Made by a program: the position numbers and the translations under genes | From: Allolobophora icterica | Taxonomy: Eukaryota > Annelida > Clitellata > Crassiclitellata > Lumbricidae | NCBI GenBank assembly: GCA_963556255.1 | Contig: OY744608.1 | Coordinates: 7,967,023-8,031,022 of the forward strand | Direction: 5' to 3' | Length of the DNA stretch: 64,000 nt | The notes under the pieces: model-generated | Databases searched by the model: none | Told to the model about the DNA's origin: nothing | The model's input: the letters and a program-made list of their open reading frames with translations, nothing else | In this document: positions 11,101 to 22,619 of the stretch, in pieces | How the letters are laid out: each line of letters starts with the position of its first letter | How positions within the stretch are numbered: the stretch's first letter is position 1

Positions 11101-13312
11101 TTAGGTGCTATTTCAGCCTCAATAGGTGTAGTCAGAGGAGAGTTGGGGGTTGACAACGACATCGTATCTGTCTTCCAGTCCGAAAGAGGTCTCAGGAAGC
11201 CATGGTCCTTTCCCAAAGTGAAGCTAGTCGCCTCTGAACTAAGCAACTTGAGTGATTTTGAACGGAAAGGCTTACGACTTGCTGAAATGCTCTGATCGGG
11301 GAAATCGTCACGAGGTGCCTTAGAATTATTATTATCTCGATACAACTCAGCCTTGAAATTGTTTCTAGCAAGTGGAACACAAGGAAAGTCTTTAGACGAA
11401 TCCAAGTCGCCCGGGTGACTATCTCGAAAACTGTTCGGAGGACCGACGAAGATGTTCTCGGTTTCTTTCCTGCTCTGAGTTGATCCTGAGAAGGAACGAC
11501 TCGCTTTCACAGGAGAAACTCGAGCAGATGTTCTGAATTCCGTAGCTCGAAAATCATTGTAATCGCCGCCGGCCGCGTTTTCCTCCAATCTTCCCAAGTC
11601 GAAGCCGTTACTGACATTCTTGGAAATCATCTCGCGTACCTGCTCAGTTTGCCTTCCAACATTGACGGAATTCCATGTCGTCTGCTCAGTTCTGGGTTCG
11701 TCCTTTGAATCCTTTAAACTCATTGAAAACGGCGACAGACGATTCGATGTATCTTGATTAATGACCGCCCGTCCTTCTCCCTGTTTCATCCACGACTTAG
11801 TCGCAGGATCGACGCTTTTCCAGGCACTGCTGGAGTTGACCTCCAGCCCGTCTTCCTGTTTCGGCCACGACTTAGCCGCAGGATCTACGCTTTTCCAGGC
11901 ACTGCCGGAGTTGACCGCCAATCCGTCTCCCTGTTTTGTCCACGACTTAGTCGCAGGATCTATGCTTTTCCAGATACTGCTGGAGCTTCGAACGTTCGAT
12001 GGATCGATTACAAGGGGTGGTTGAATGACGTGCAGCTTTCCGGTAGAGGCGTTACGGCGAAACCCACACTCCTGACTTTTAGGGTCGCTGATCGGGGAGA
12101 CCGTGACGCGAAAGGGCTGCGATTTTCCGGCCATTTCCCAAGTGAGCGCCCGGTGCAGAACGGAGCCTGGCTGCGGAGAACGGTTGCTACGAAGGTGATT
12201 GAAGAACGGTCTATAGGAACTGCTTTCGTTCAGTGAATGCGACCGGCGTTTCGCCTCCAGACTGGAAATGGATCTGTCATCGTCGTCGCCGAGTTCCGCT
12301 ATGGAGCCAAGGGCAAAGGTCGTTGCGAAGTCTCTCGGAGAACTGACGTTGCTGTTCCTGGAAGAGAGGGACCCAACGTCGTAGACTCCGCTATCGCGAC
12401 AGTTGGTCTTAAAACTGAAAATGAAGTCAAAGAAAAAACCTTTTAAATTATTCAAGATCAAGAGTATTCTATTAATATTATGTAATTTGGTAATTTGCTT
12501 GTATATGGCCACAGGTTAGCATACTTTTACAGCGATATTTTGAGTGCTGTAATTGTAATTTGAATACGAATACTACACTCTGCTGTTGGGTAGCTTAAGC
12601 TGACCCTCTTGTGCAAGTATATATAAAAGGAATCTTTGGGGCCAACGTGGCCAAAGATGGTCCATACGGGGAATGCGTGGCAGTTGGCTTCTAGAGCGAG
12701 GGTTGAGGACGCGGCAGAGGGCCGCATGGGTATCTGTGACCACAATATAACACGGCTGTAATTTGATAATGCCCTCCTTGCTAAGTTCAGAAGTGCACAT
12801 TGAAGCCGGGCAAATATTAAGAGCCATAGGTAGACTGGAAGAGGTAATTTTCAGCTTAGAGCGAAAGACATTCTCCATGGGAGAGTTGCAAACACGAGGA
12901 GGTAGAGAGTTCCAGATGGAGGAACCGGCAACTGTGAATGATGCCGTCCAAAGACAAGGTTAGTACCACGTTGACCGCAAAGCCCCTTTAACTTCTTCTT
13001 ACCATGGTTCTGACACTGTCTCAGACGGCGATGACGTTGCAGACAGACAGGTGGACGATACAACATCCGACAGACTCCGAAAACGCCACCTGGTGTCGGA
13101 GGAAGACGTGGGACTAAAGTTGCCGTTTCCATGCCAGTCGCCAGGTGGCTGCGGTTGAAGGCCGTAGTGGCCAGATCGTGTCAGCGCTGGCTGAGACTCA
13201 TAGCCTCCGTGGTGTAATCGTGGCAGTGTTAACGTGGACTTAACAACCGAGTTCTGGTACAGTTCAGACGGCTTGGCGAAGTCGCTGGCAGGACGCCAGG
13301 TTCGTCTTGGCC
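8190..13312 (-). CDS. Large disordered protein, 2 exons visible (at least 1510 aa)
   Basis: Two exons join in phase. The upstream exon (about 13312-13003) ends TG before GTAAGAAG. The terminal exon (12414-8190) begins after a pyrimidine-rich TTTTCAG acceptor with T completing a Cys codon, and stays open for 1408 codons to TAG. The acceptor chosen for the upstream exon (CTGTCGAG before GGCCAAGACG) is weaker, and no ATG is seen, so further 5' exons probably exist. The product is rich in Ser, Pro, Lys and Asp and looks intrinsically disordered. It has three repeats of the WKSxDPAxKSWxKQ type (minus strand, about 11765-11965) and a run of five to six AK(T/A)TDS hexapeptides (about 9955-10060). 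I see no membrane segment, enzyme motif or known domain. The last 130 residues (around QWMILAKEDSFNRPDSPLF) look least repetitive and may be the conserved part. Family not recognised; a cytoskeletal or signalling scaffold is only a guess. Confidence 0.82.
12415..13002 (-). other. Intron of the large gene
   Basis: 588-bp intron with GTAAGAAG donor and TTTTCAG acceptor. It holds a dispersed repeat segment (12780-12960, GAGAGTTCCAGATGG type) similar to 60090-60150, which is probably a LINE or SINE 3' fragment. Short frames within it are not genes. Confidence 0.7.
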
Positions 13313-13343
13313 CTCGACAGAACGAAGAACACAAAACGAACAC

Positions 13344-14520
13344 AGATTACTAGCAATCGTAGCGAATTTAAAACGTTTCCTAATTTACAGTTTAACAACA
13401 ATGAGACGTTTAGCCACTTACACTCAGCATGCGCAAGCACACAATTTATCTCATATATATACAGTGGCTGTGATAGACCACCACATTAATGATGTCTGTA
13501 TACGTGCGCATTGGCTTACGGCTTAACCTGTGCGTGTCTATGTAGGCAATATGCTCCTATGTAGTGATTTTAGAGGTATACAAAAGGCGCTTTATAAATG
13601 CCTAGATGTACACAGGTGAGAAGAAGAGACGATAAGTCCTTTAACGTTTTAACGACAAGAGTGTCCTATAAGCGACTGGGAATGGGAAGCCATTGCAGCT
13701 CGTCGTTTAAGTTAACCCACGCGGTGGAAGTTCTGGCTGGGGAACAACAAAGTCATTCTACGCTTCAGAATGAAGAAATCGACGGTCAGGAATGGATAAG
13801 ATCGAGAGAAAGCTCCGTGAGATAAGATGCAGCACAGCCCGCAAGGCAATCACGCATAGGGCCTAAGCATTGGGATCTTAAACTCAATGCGTTTGTGCCT
13901 CATCAACCAGTGCAATGCCTCTGAATATGTTGCCCAAACATAGGTAGGCCTATACCTCCAATCAAAAGCTATGAGTATAAACTGATAAAACGTTTGAAGT
14001 CTGCTTCTTTCATCTCACAATCGTTATCGTAATCTCCAAATTTCTGAAGTGCTACTCTAAAGGTAAGCGCAGGGCACCAGCTTATTTACAAGCGCTGCGT
14101 CGTGCCGGAGGGGCTGTGAAGATATGCGAAGTGAAGATTCCGGTTTCCAGAGAGGTCAGACAGAGGATGTGGAGCAACTGACAAGGTGTGGGTCTCGTTG
14201 AGGATATAGGACGAGAAAGCTTGGAAGGGGAGGATCGAATGGAATAGGGTAAGAATTTATCTGTGCCCTTTGATAGCCGTTAATTAAACTTAGTTCATAC
14301 GTCACTCCATGCAGAATGACAATTCTTTTCTACTGCAAAAGCCTTGTACCGATTATAGGGAAACAGGTCAATTATCTGAGTTTATTGGTTGCGTTGAATT
14401 TCAGACCAGTTACTGTGGTGCAGTTTCGAATCTGTTGTAAACTGAATAATCAATGACTTTGACTTTGAGTTCGTAAACGGTTTTAATTCATTGCTTATGT
14501 TAGCTCGATTCTGTTGGGTT
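13344..14520. other. Non-coding, no gene seen
   Basis: Likely upstream or intronic sequence of the large minus-strand gene. The only recognisable item is the dispersed block near 14065-14115 (AGGGCACCAGCTTATTTACA, then GCGCTGCGTCGTG), which recurs at 45815, 53190, 56790 and 60510 and marks a common interspersed repeat. Confidence 0.5.
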
Positions 14521-14524
14521 TGTG

Positions 14525-14690
14525 GGTCAGGGTGACCTATTGGTTAGAGCGCTCGCCTTGTGACACGGGTTCGAACATCCTCTGAGACAATTACTGTGTA
14601 GAAATCCTCAGCGAGTCCTTCACTCAGTATTGCTCAGCGCCATCGATTGATCCTTGGTCATTGGATAGTGGCGCTTAATAAATACAGAAG
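14525..14690 (+). repeat. tRNA-derived SINE with AAT tail
   Basis: A tRNA-like head (GGTGACCTATTGGTTAGAGC box A, GACACGGGTTCGAACATCC box B) is followed by a body with GAGTCCTTCACTCA and CTCAGCGCCA, then TGGCGCTTAATAAATACAG leading into an AAT microsatellite. Related bodies lie at 45525-45720, 49985-50125 and 60543-60785. Confidence 0.75.
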
Positions 14691-14691
14691 A

Positions 14692-14739
<48 letters not shown>

Positions 14740-14766
14740 TATTATTATTATTATTATTATTATTAT
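14692..14766. repeat. (AAT)n-(ATT)n palindromic microsatellite
   Basis: About 50 bp of AAT repeats pass directly into about 27 bp of ATT repeats, giving a potential hairpin at the SINE tail. Confidence 0.95.
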
Positions 14767-14880
14767 CAGCATCATATTAACTATTTAATAACAGCAATAG
14801 ACTTGTTGCCATGCATCATATCCTATGGTCTCAAAACGCTATGTCTGCCTTGGTTCCTCCAGCTCTACATACATACACAG

Positions 14881-15673
14881 CAGTCTCGTTGTCAAGACCT
14901 TAAACCTCAAGACCAGGATAAAGACTTCGAACCTCAAAACCAAGACTTTGAACCTCAAGACAAGACCGAGTCGGGCTACTCGCTATTTTTTTAATGAAAA
15001 CATGAGTTTTTTCTATTTTATTCAGTGAAAACAACTCTAAATGCAGACTGCAGAGAATTCCGAATTCGTATTTACAAAATTCCTTCATGCGAAATGTTAT
15101 TCCAAATGCCTTCTGCATTTTATAAAAACAATTCGCTCAGAGTTTTCTGACCAAGACGTGCCCTGTGGGGCCTCATAAAAATTCCGCCATGTTAAAAATA
15201 CGTTCTGCAGGTGCTGAAGTCGTGCAGTTTTCAAGCAGTGGATGTAAATGTACAAATCGTGATTCCTTTTTAAGATCCTCCCATGGTTTCTCAGACCGTC
15301 TGGCTCCTGAAACAAGTCTCGACAGGGCTTCCCGATACAGCATAAGTGTTGCAGCTGCCATGCAAATGCTAAAGCAATTGTATTAGTAATTATGTGATAA
15401 ATTTTTAAAATTCTTGCGTTTTGTTAAATAATTGTTCAGATTGACAGTCGAGTCTTGGTCTTGGTCTTGCAACAAACCTCAAACCAAGACCAAGACTATG
15501 AACCTCAAACCAAGACCAAGGCTTTGAACCTCAAGACCAAGACTTTGCACCTCGAGGTGAGACCAAGACCAAGACTTTTGGTCTCAAAGCCACCCTAAAG
15601 GCCAAGACCAAGACTTTAAAAGCGAACTCGAGTGCACTCGAGAGCAAGACCTTGGTCTCAAGGACAACAAGAC
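14881..15673 (-). mobile_element. Element with CTTGGTCTTGAGG arrays, copy 1
   Basis: Roughly 0.8-kb element, in opposite orientation to the one at 62376-63225. It begins CAGTCTCGTTGTCAAGACC and ends GGACAACAAGAC, where the last bases merge with an ACAT microsatellite. Subterminal arrays of AACCTCAAGACCAAGACTTT-like units flank a unique core (about 15000-15380: TTCCGAATTCGTATTTAC, ACCAAGACGTGCC) shared with copy 2. No transposase is encoded. The right target duplication is hidden by the microsatellite. Confidence 0.8.
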
Positions 15674-15778
15674 ATACATACATACATACATACATACATA
15701 CATACATACATACATACATACATACATACATACATACATACATACATACATACATACATACATACATACATACATACA
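15673..15778. repeat. (ACAT)n microsatellite
   Basis: About 105 bp of near-perfect CATA tetranucleotide repeats directly abutting the element end at 15673. Confidence 0.97.
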
Positions 15779-16699
15779 AACAAACGTACTTACGCACGCA
15801 CGAATACACACACACATCCATGCATACAGAGTTACAGTAATTTACAATGTTGTTCCTTACTTACTTGCACTGGCTTAAAAATCCGAAAGAAGGGAGGAAG
15901 GCTACTCTGCCTGCCTTGGTTTGCCTTTTCCTCCCTCACCACTGTATACGGAATTTCCCGCGACGTGTTGTTGAAGGATTTAACCCGATCAACACATTGA
16001 AAAAAGAATAGGGTCGAGGTCATACTTACGGTCGGTATAGAAAAAGTTTACATTTACATTTACATTTACTTACAAGTCCTGTCGTATTGCGCGGAATTGG
16101 CAGTGATGGAGTAGGGGGAAAGGTAGTCGTATTGGCTGGTGGCATCATCTAGCGGCGAGATGGTGAACTCCTGATCTTCCGGAATATCAAGACGAACATC
16201 CCGTGTTATATATCGTCTCCGGTCTGTCGACAACAATAACATCGATCATAATAACATCGATCATTGTAACAATATAATACGAGTAATTGGAAGACAAAGG
16301 ATGTCTTCAAATCCCTTTCCAATCTAATCTAATCTCAAAGGATCCGATGAAATCTATTTGAATAAAATTAATCTCATATATAAAAGTATATCTAGTACAG
16401 CATATCACTGCATAGCAACATAACATCACAACATAAAATGACACCATAACAAAATAACATCACAAAACAAACCACAATAAAGCCGCTTCCTCTATATATC
16501 AGAACTTTCTCAAACCCACATAACACGAAATGAACTGGCTTCCATTCCGTCGACCTTCTTCGGCACAACCTCGTCATTTTTGGACGCATGTTTGTAAGGC
16601 TTTACCATCATAAACACAAGATTCCTGCCACAAGCCTACAGCCCGAAGAAAAGATAGTAACGCGTGTATACGACTGGAGTAATAAAATCCGCCGCAGCC
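15779..16699. other. Non-coding, no gene seen
   Basis: AT-rich sequence with small TTTACA and TAATC repeats (near 16045 and 16320). No coding frame, RNA gene or transposon end recognised. Confidence 0.45.
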
Positions 16700-18690
16700 T
16701 AAAATCAAATCAAATCAAATTTATTGAATCGAATACAAGACCAGTATATGATTAACAGTCAATAACATAATGTGCATAGTCTGCATCATATCTATAGACA
16801 AGAGATTATATGCTGTAACATTACTACTACAGTGATAATCTTTCAAATATAAAGCAATAAGACGATTCCCGGAGAGAAGAAGCTGAATAAGCTTATCTAG
16901 TCATCCCCGGTATTTATCAGAAGTTCGTATTACTTCGTCAATGGAATGTATCAGACTTAAGATTATGCTAATCATCCTGTTTTAAGATGAGATAAAAATA
17001 AAAGATCCGTAGATGATTTGTCACGTAGCTAATACTGGTTAATCAGAAACGATTTATAAGCAGATTTGAAGGCACTTAGTGATCGTAATGCACGTATATT
17101 ATGATCAATGGAATTCCATAATTGTGGGCCTTTTATTCTAACAGAGAAGCTTCGCACATTGGTTCTGTGCACCTCGGATCGGTAATTCCCCTTATGACGA
17201 GTGTTGTGGTTATGGAATGCAGCATTTACAGTAAAATAGGAATTAAATATTATTGGTAAAGTACCTGAGTGGTGTCTATACATTAGGAGTGCTAATTGGA
17301 GTCGGTAGATATCATAAATATTTAATGTTTTCAGGCTTTTAAAGAGATTCGAACTTGGCATTAGATAGTGGGCACCACAGATGGTTCTTATGGCTCTTTT
17401 TTGCAACAGAAATAATGGTTTAAGCATAGTCTGGTAGCCACCTGCCCATACTGTAGTACAATAATTCAAGTAAGGCAATATAAGGGTAGTATACAGCAGT
17501 TTAAGAGAATGGGTAGGTAAGGACCATTTGAGCTTATGAATAATACCTACAGATTTAGACACTTTATTCGTCAAATGCTCAACATGAGCCTTCCATGAAA
17601 GATTTTCATCAATAATGACACCTAGAAATTTAACACTTGTAACCCGGCATAGTTGAATATTATCAATACTTATGATGGGAGTGTCAGATTCAGATACATG
17701 TTTCCTACGACTTTTAAATATTATATAGTTGGATTTTTTCAGATTCAGGGACAGCATGTTAGTGCGAAACCACCGAGATAATTTCGTTAACTCCGTGTTC
17801 ATATGTTGGAACAGTTCCGGACAGTTTTTACTGGAAATGAAGGCAGAAGTATCATCAGCAAACAGTACCAAATCCAGTGTGGACGAGCAATTCGTTACAT
17901 CATTAATATAAATTAAAAATAATAATGGGCCTAAATTTGAGCCCTGAGGGACCCCACAGAGTATCGGTGCTAAGACAGATAAAACTCCATCATAAGAGAC
18001 CTGTTGAAATCTATGGGTGAGATAAGATCTGAACCAGTCCAAAGCTACACCACGGATGCCATAATGGGACAGTTTAGCTAATAGAATGTTATGATTTATG
18101 GTGTCGAATGCTTTCGACAAGTCGAGGAATACCCCCAACACAAATTTGGAATTATCCAGAGCCTCGGTGATTTTGTCAATAACTTCAATGATAGCTAAAT
18201 TGGTCGAATGATTCTCCCTAAAGCCAAATTGCTTTGCATATAGTATTTTATTAGTTGTTATAAAATCATATATACGTTTATACATGACTTTTTCTAATAT
18301 TTTAGAAATGCAAGGCAACTTAGAAATGGGGCGATAATTTGACATATCGTGACAATCCCCAGTTTTAAAAATAGGGGAAATGGTAGCAACCTTTAAATTT
18401 TGTGGGACAATACCAATTGATAAAGACTGGTTAACTAAGTAAGTTAATGGTTGAGAGATATAAGTAGCATTACGTTTTATAATATCAACAGGTAACTTGA
18501 GGGAGCCACATGCTTTGGTATTTTTGAGGCCCGCTATAATGGCCTGGATTTCCCCCGGATCTGTGGGAATCATAAATATGGAGTTAGGATTGGGTGCTTT
18601 TAAGTAATCAGTGTAGGAGGCAGCGGTAGGGGGAATTTCATTAGCCATTTTTGGTCCAATGGTGGCAAAACAGATCCAGCATCACTTGGA
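16700..18690 (-). mobile_element. 5'-truncated LINE with TTTGA tail
   Basis: Non-LTR retrotransposon fragment. The 3' end, read on the minus strand, is AATAAATTTGATTTGATTTG, a tandem pentanucleotide tail at about 16702-16722 in place of poly(A). About 300 bp of 3' untranslated region separate the tail from the reverse-transcriptase stop at 17029. The coding frame is closed by a TGA at 18682-18684 and no endonuclease domain precedes it, so the copy is 5' truncated. Confidence 0.85.
17029..18648 (-). CDS. Non-LTR reverse transcriptase fragment (539 aa)
   Basis: Reverse transcriptase of a LINE of the CR1/Jockey/L2 group. Visible motifs in order: RPISKLPCISKILEK near residue 105, FGFRENHSTNLAI near 140, FLDLSKAFDTINHNIL near 172 (first catalytic aspartates), GVPQGSNLGPLLFLIYIND near 230, LVLFADDTSAFIS near 260 (catalytic FADD) and VKFLGVIIDENLSW in the thumb region near 340. 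The C-terminal tail with HNTRHKGNYR is typical of these elements. The frame is fully open, which suggests a fairly young insertion. The N-terminal apurinic endonuclease is missing. The stated ATG is the first in the open part and probably not the native start. Clade assignment is from motif style only. Confidence 0.88.
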   Translation of the reverse strand: MANEIPPTAASYTDYLKAPNPNSIFMIPTDPGEIQAIIAGLKNTKACGSLKLPVDIIKRNATYISQPLTYLVNQSLSIGIVPQNLKVATISPIFKTGDCHDMSNYRPISKLPCISKILEKVMYKRIYDFITTNKILYAKQFGFRENHSTNLAIIEVIDKITEALDNSKFVLGVFLDLSKAFDTINHNILLAKLSHYGIRGVALDWFRSYLTHRFQQVSYDGVLSVLAPILCGVPQGSNLGPLLFLIYINDVTNCSSTLDLVLFADDTSAFISSKNCPELFQHMNTELTKLSRWFRTNMLSLNLKKSNYIIFKSRRKHVSESDTPIISIDNIQLCRVTSVKFLGVIIDENLSWKAHVEHLTNKVSKSVGIIHKLKWSLPTHSLKLLYTTLILPYLNYCTTVWAGGYQTMLKPLFLLQKRAIRTICGAHYLMPSSNLFKSLKTLNIYDIYRLQLALLMYRHHSGTLPIIFNSYFTVNAAFHNHNTRHKGNYRSEVHRTNVRSFSVRIKGPQLWNSIDHNIRALRSLSAFKSAYKSFLINQY

Positions 18691-18904
18691 CTCATCGGTG
18701 GGATTCCAGGTCTCGAGTGAGAAATGCCAAATTCTCAGGTGAAGTCTAACGCCGTCAGGTGGATAGGTGGCGAGGGGATAGGACTCCTCAGGAGAGACTG
18801 CAATCCAATTAAGTGAAACACAGTTGTTAGCATGTGCCATTTATATTCGCCAGATACATAACAACAACACGAAAGACGAGTTGCAGACGTTTCTGTAGGC
18901 ACAG

Positions 18905-19110
18905 ACTGTTGGCCCGGATAGCTACATCGGTTAGAGCGCACGTCTCACACATGCATAGACACGGACATACATCTCCTAAAAAATGAATTTGCTAACACTT
19001 CATGCCCATAGCTGTCAAAGGGCTATAGCTTAAGGGACTGTTCTTCTTGGATGATAGTGCTGCCTCGGTGTACACAGTCACAGCTTTCCAGAGGACGCTA
19101 GGATGGCTAT
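18905..19110 (+). repeat. SINE copy, internally deleted
   Basis: A tRNA-like box A (GATAGCTACATCGGTTAGAG) is followed shortly by the SINE tail block TTTGCTAACACTTCATGCCC and GGGACTGTTCTTCTTGG, also seen at 51965-52040. The middle of the SINE is absent. Confidence 0.55.
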
Positions 19111-19310
19111 TAAGCATTCTAGGTTAATTGCAGTTCTAGCATAACATAGTGTGGATCACAACACAGATTGCGTGGCTTTTGAACCACTTAAATCCCCGTT
19201 GAGCTGTGCAATGTTACGTCTAAACTTCTTAACATTTTATACATACAGATGTACACACAAACACGGACTTATAATCGGACAAATGTACACACACAAATTC
19301 CTTCACATAC

Positions 19311-19313
<3 letters not shown>

Positions 19314-19379
<66 letters not shown>
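19314..19379. repeat. (TA)n microsatellite
   Basis: About 66 bp of pure TA repeats; a second array of about 64 bp lies at 19602-19665. Confidence 0.96.
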
Positions 19380-19382
<3 letters not shown>

Positions 19383-19599
19383 TGTGTGCCTATAATTATT
19401 CGCTTGATCTACAATCAGTTAAGACCTAATTATGCATTCATCCCGACAACGCACACACTCTAAACAAATGCAAAACAGGCTGATGCAGAATCCAGGGTAG
19501 AATGTTACTAGGTTCAAACTGTCTATACTTAGCTCTGGCACGCTTCTGCAAGTCAACTGTCTATTGTATACAAGCTGAAATAGTTCATCGCCTCCTATA

Positions 19600-19601
<2 letters not shown>

Positions 19602-19665
<64 letters not shown>
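19602..19665. repeat. (TA)n microsatellite
   Basis: About 64 bp of pure TA repeats. Confidence 0.96.
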
Positions 19666-19669
<4 letters not shown>

Positions 19670-20770
19670 CACTGTACAGTGGTCCTTGACTAGCCATAGC
19701 CGTTGGCTGATGGCTCAGGTTTACCTCCCAGGGTCGATAATTTGTTCAACCATCCCCACTTGACCTTGGGATCCAAAACTGTCCGCCTGGCGTATTTTGA
19801 CCGATGGTAGCGATGCGAGAGACAATTCAGAGTTAAAAAATTATGAAGAGCAGGTTGGGTCAGGATATTATCATTATACGAAAAATGTCGGCGACTTTAT
19901 TTATTCAGCCTCGGCATTCTTGTACGTGTACACGCATGCATACACATATGCATTGCTGCACACATGCTCATAATTATTTACCTAGTTAGCTACATTGGTT
20001 AGAGCGTAGGTTGCGTCCCATAATCCTCTGTGTAAGAGAGCATGAGGATTGTGGTTCGCCTCCCGAAGGTGGCTTATTTCATGGATCTCGGGCTAGCACA
20101 GTCCGTACACGGGGACATTAAATGGCGTGGCGCCCATTCAAACGGACAGCAGTGGTGAAGAATCTAACCTGGGTCAAGGCCAAACGGTCCCTATATAAAA
20201 TGTGTACATTTTACATATCCATGCATTCATACATATATGAATACAATATACATAATACATACATGTATACATGAATAGATACGCATATAGGTAGATAGAT
20301 AGATATATGGACATTAAACGGCGTGACGCCCATAACAAACGGTATAGATAGGCTATATTGATACATGCATACATATAAATACATGCATAAGTTCATACAT
20401 AAATACATAAAATGGACACACAGATATATATAATATACACGCATACATACATGCACATACATACACACCGAGAGACAAACAGACACAGACAGACATACAC
20501 ACACACATGAATACATGCATACGTAAACAAACTACATGCAACATAATGTATATACATTTAGCTGAGGTGAACTGGTATTTACTTACTTTTTAGCTTTGAG
20601 GCGGCCATCTTCTTTCCTGTGGTGTTCGGGTGGAAACTTGGACCAGTTGAGTCTAGGCGGACAGAGGAGGAGGAGGAGGGTCACGGCGATCGAAGGACAG
20701 GAAATAGGGTCTGGCCACCCCAAGCTCTTTTTAACCTCCGCCTGAAACATATAATAACCCACAAAAGGTC
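19670..20770. other. Non-coding with SINE fragments
   Basis: 19880-19925 has the minus-strand SINE body block (GGCGACTTTATTTATTCAGC). 19980-20165 looks like a plus-strand SINE head (TAGCTACATTGGTTAGAGCG) ending in AATGGCGTGGCGCCCATTC, a block also present near 6420-6460 and 20310-20335. 20215-20520 is ATAC-rich. No gene seen. Confidence 0.5.
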
Positions 20771-20774
20771 ATAT

Positions 20775-20998
<224 letters not shown>

Positions 20999-21329
20999 GT
21001 ATTTCATTGTTTAGCGACATCCTATTGCTGCTTTCCGATCAGTGTTTCTATGCTTTTATTTACCGATTGGATGGATCCAGAGTTTATCGACATCTTATGG
21101 CAACAAAGGCTGTTGACGTCGTTAAAAAATTATTTGGTTTAATACAGCCTCTCCTCTACCGAGACGAAAAACACCCTGTAACGGTGTTGTTTGTGGGTTA
21201 TAGGTTCATTGAAATGCAGGAATTTACAGGATGGAGGAAGCTATGCATGTGGTATTTTGACAAAAATAACAGTAACAACAAACAACAAGAGCGGACTGCT
21301 TGCCCGTGAGGAAAAGTGTACCTTTATGA

Positions 21330-21373
21330 TGGGTGCGCGATAGTTTAGTGGTTAGCGCGTCAACCGAAAGATC
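21330..21373 (+). repeat. SINE head, 5' half, split by an insertion
   Basis: GTGCGCGATAGTTTAGTGGT (box A side) runs to CCGAAAGATC, where the element at 21374-22177 interrupts it. The SINE resumes at 22178 with CGAAAGATCGGGGTTCAAAT (box B side). Confidence 0.75.
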
Positions 21374-22177
21374 GGGGAACGGACATTATCCCCCCGGACA
21401 AAAGCCCCCCCCGGACAAAAGCCCCCCGGACAAAAGCCCCCCCCGGACAGAAACCCCCCGATTTAGCTAGGACAAAAGCCCCCCCGGACAGAAACCCCCC
21501 CTCTGTGTTATAAGCCTATATCTACATTTAATTGAGAAACTTTAATAGCCCTGTTGCCCTCGTGTCAGCTTGTTAATGATGTAAACGTATAGACTAAAGA
21601 CTTGTTAGTGTCATTCAGGTGTAAAATAAGACTTGTTAGTCGCCTAGTTCTTAACTTAAGGCTTTTTAATGTCGTGATGGAAAGAAATCCATCGAAGATA
21701 CCCTCCATGGATTAGGACATAACATTCGCCTGTAGGTTTTTTAGTTTTACTAAAACAGCGTTAGAGACAAATTTTGGACCATTATAGTCTTATAAACTTT
21801 TACGTTGGTCTGTAATCATTCTTCGAATTAAACAAACTGTAAATATATATTTCTTCTTATTAAACAAATTGAAATATATTCCGACTTATGTTGAGGTGTA
21901 TGTATGTATTTATGTATGTATATATGCATGTATATATGTAGGTATATATGTATATATGTATATTATGCATGTATGTATATATGTTTGTATGTATATATGT
22001 ATTTTATGCGTGTATGTATATATGTATGTTTGATATATATGTGTGAAATATAGGTTATTATTTCCTAGCCGGGGGGGATTTTGTCCTACCCCGGGGGGTT
22101 TCTGTCCGGGGGGGCTTTTGTCCGGGGGGGCTTTTGTCCGGGGGGGCTTTTGTCCGGGGGGGTTAATGTCCTACACT
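21374..22177 (+). mobile_element. Unassigned element with GGACAAAAGCCCCCC arrays, copy A
   Basis: 804-bp insertion inside a SINE. The 9-bp CGAAAGATC is duplicated at 21365-21373 and 22178-22186. The left end is GGGGAACGGACATTATCC and the right end ...GGTTAATGTCCTACACT, so the outer repeat is imperfect, but both ends carry head-on arrays of a GGACAAAAGCCCCCC unit with GGACAGAAACCCCCC variants. The core is AT-rich with an ATGT-type microsatellite. There is no coding frame. An inverted copy lies at 22620-23497. Target duplications of 8-9 bp fit a non-autonomous Mutator-like or related element, but the superfamily is not established. Confidence 0.85.
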
Positions 22178-22253
22178 CGAAAGATCGGGGTTCAAATGGC
22201 GGGGAGGAATTAGTTTGGAAATTTCGGGTCCGCCTGCGCCCCCTCCCCCACCT
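22178..22253 (+). repeat. SINE 3' portion after split
   Basis: Continuation of the SINE interrupted at 21373: box B-like GGGGTTCAAATGGCGGGG, then GGTCCGCCTGCGCCCCCTCC. Confidence 0.7.
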
Positions 22254-22369
22254 CGGGTAGTTTTCGGAAACAAATTAGAGGCGAGTACAAATATTTCGTG
22301 AGACGAGTATACGGTCTCTAGAGGGGAGTACACGTTGTATACCCGCGTATACCCTCGACTACAGCCCTG
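22254..22369 (-). mobile_element. Truncated MITE, relative of 962-1200
   Basis: CGGAAACAAATTAGAGGCGA at its start and CGACTACAGCCCTG at its right end match the 962-1200 element in reverse. Only one terminal repeat is present, so this copy is truncated. Confidence 0.7.
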
Positions 22370-22619
22370 GCCTGCCCTATTTAAAATTTCAAACCAGAAA
22401 TAATATAATTTTTAACAGTTAGGCTTATAAATACGACCTATGGCTCCTCAGCTGTCCTTAGGATTTGAAGCTCCGATCAACCGATTTGGTTTGTTAGTCC
22501 ATGAGAACAGCATTGGACTAGAACTTGATCATTGACTCTTATAGTAGGCCTAGTCGCTATTCAATAGGCCTATTCACTCTGGTTTACTTCCATTGCTGTG
22601 AAATAGAGGTAACTATTTT

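Noticed and set aside
21374..22177. GGACAAAAGCCCCCC arrays as a CRISPR-like repeat array
   Set aside because: Units abut with no unique spacers, face each other at element ends, and the genome is eukaryotic.
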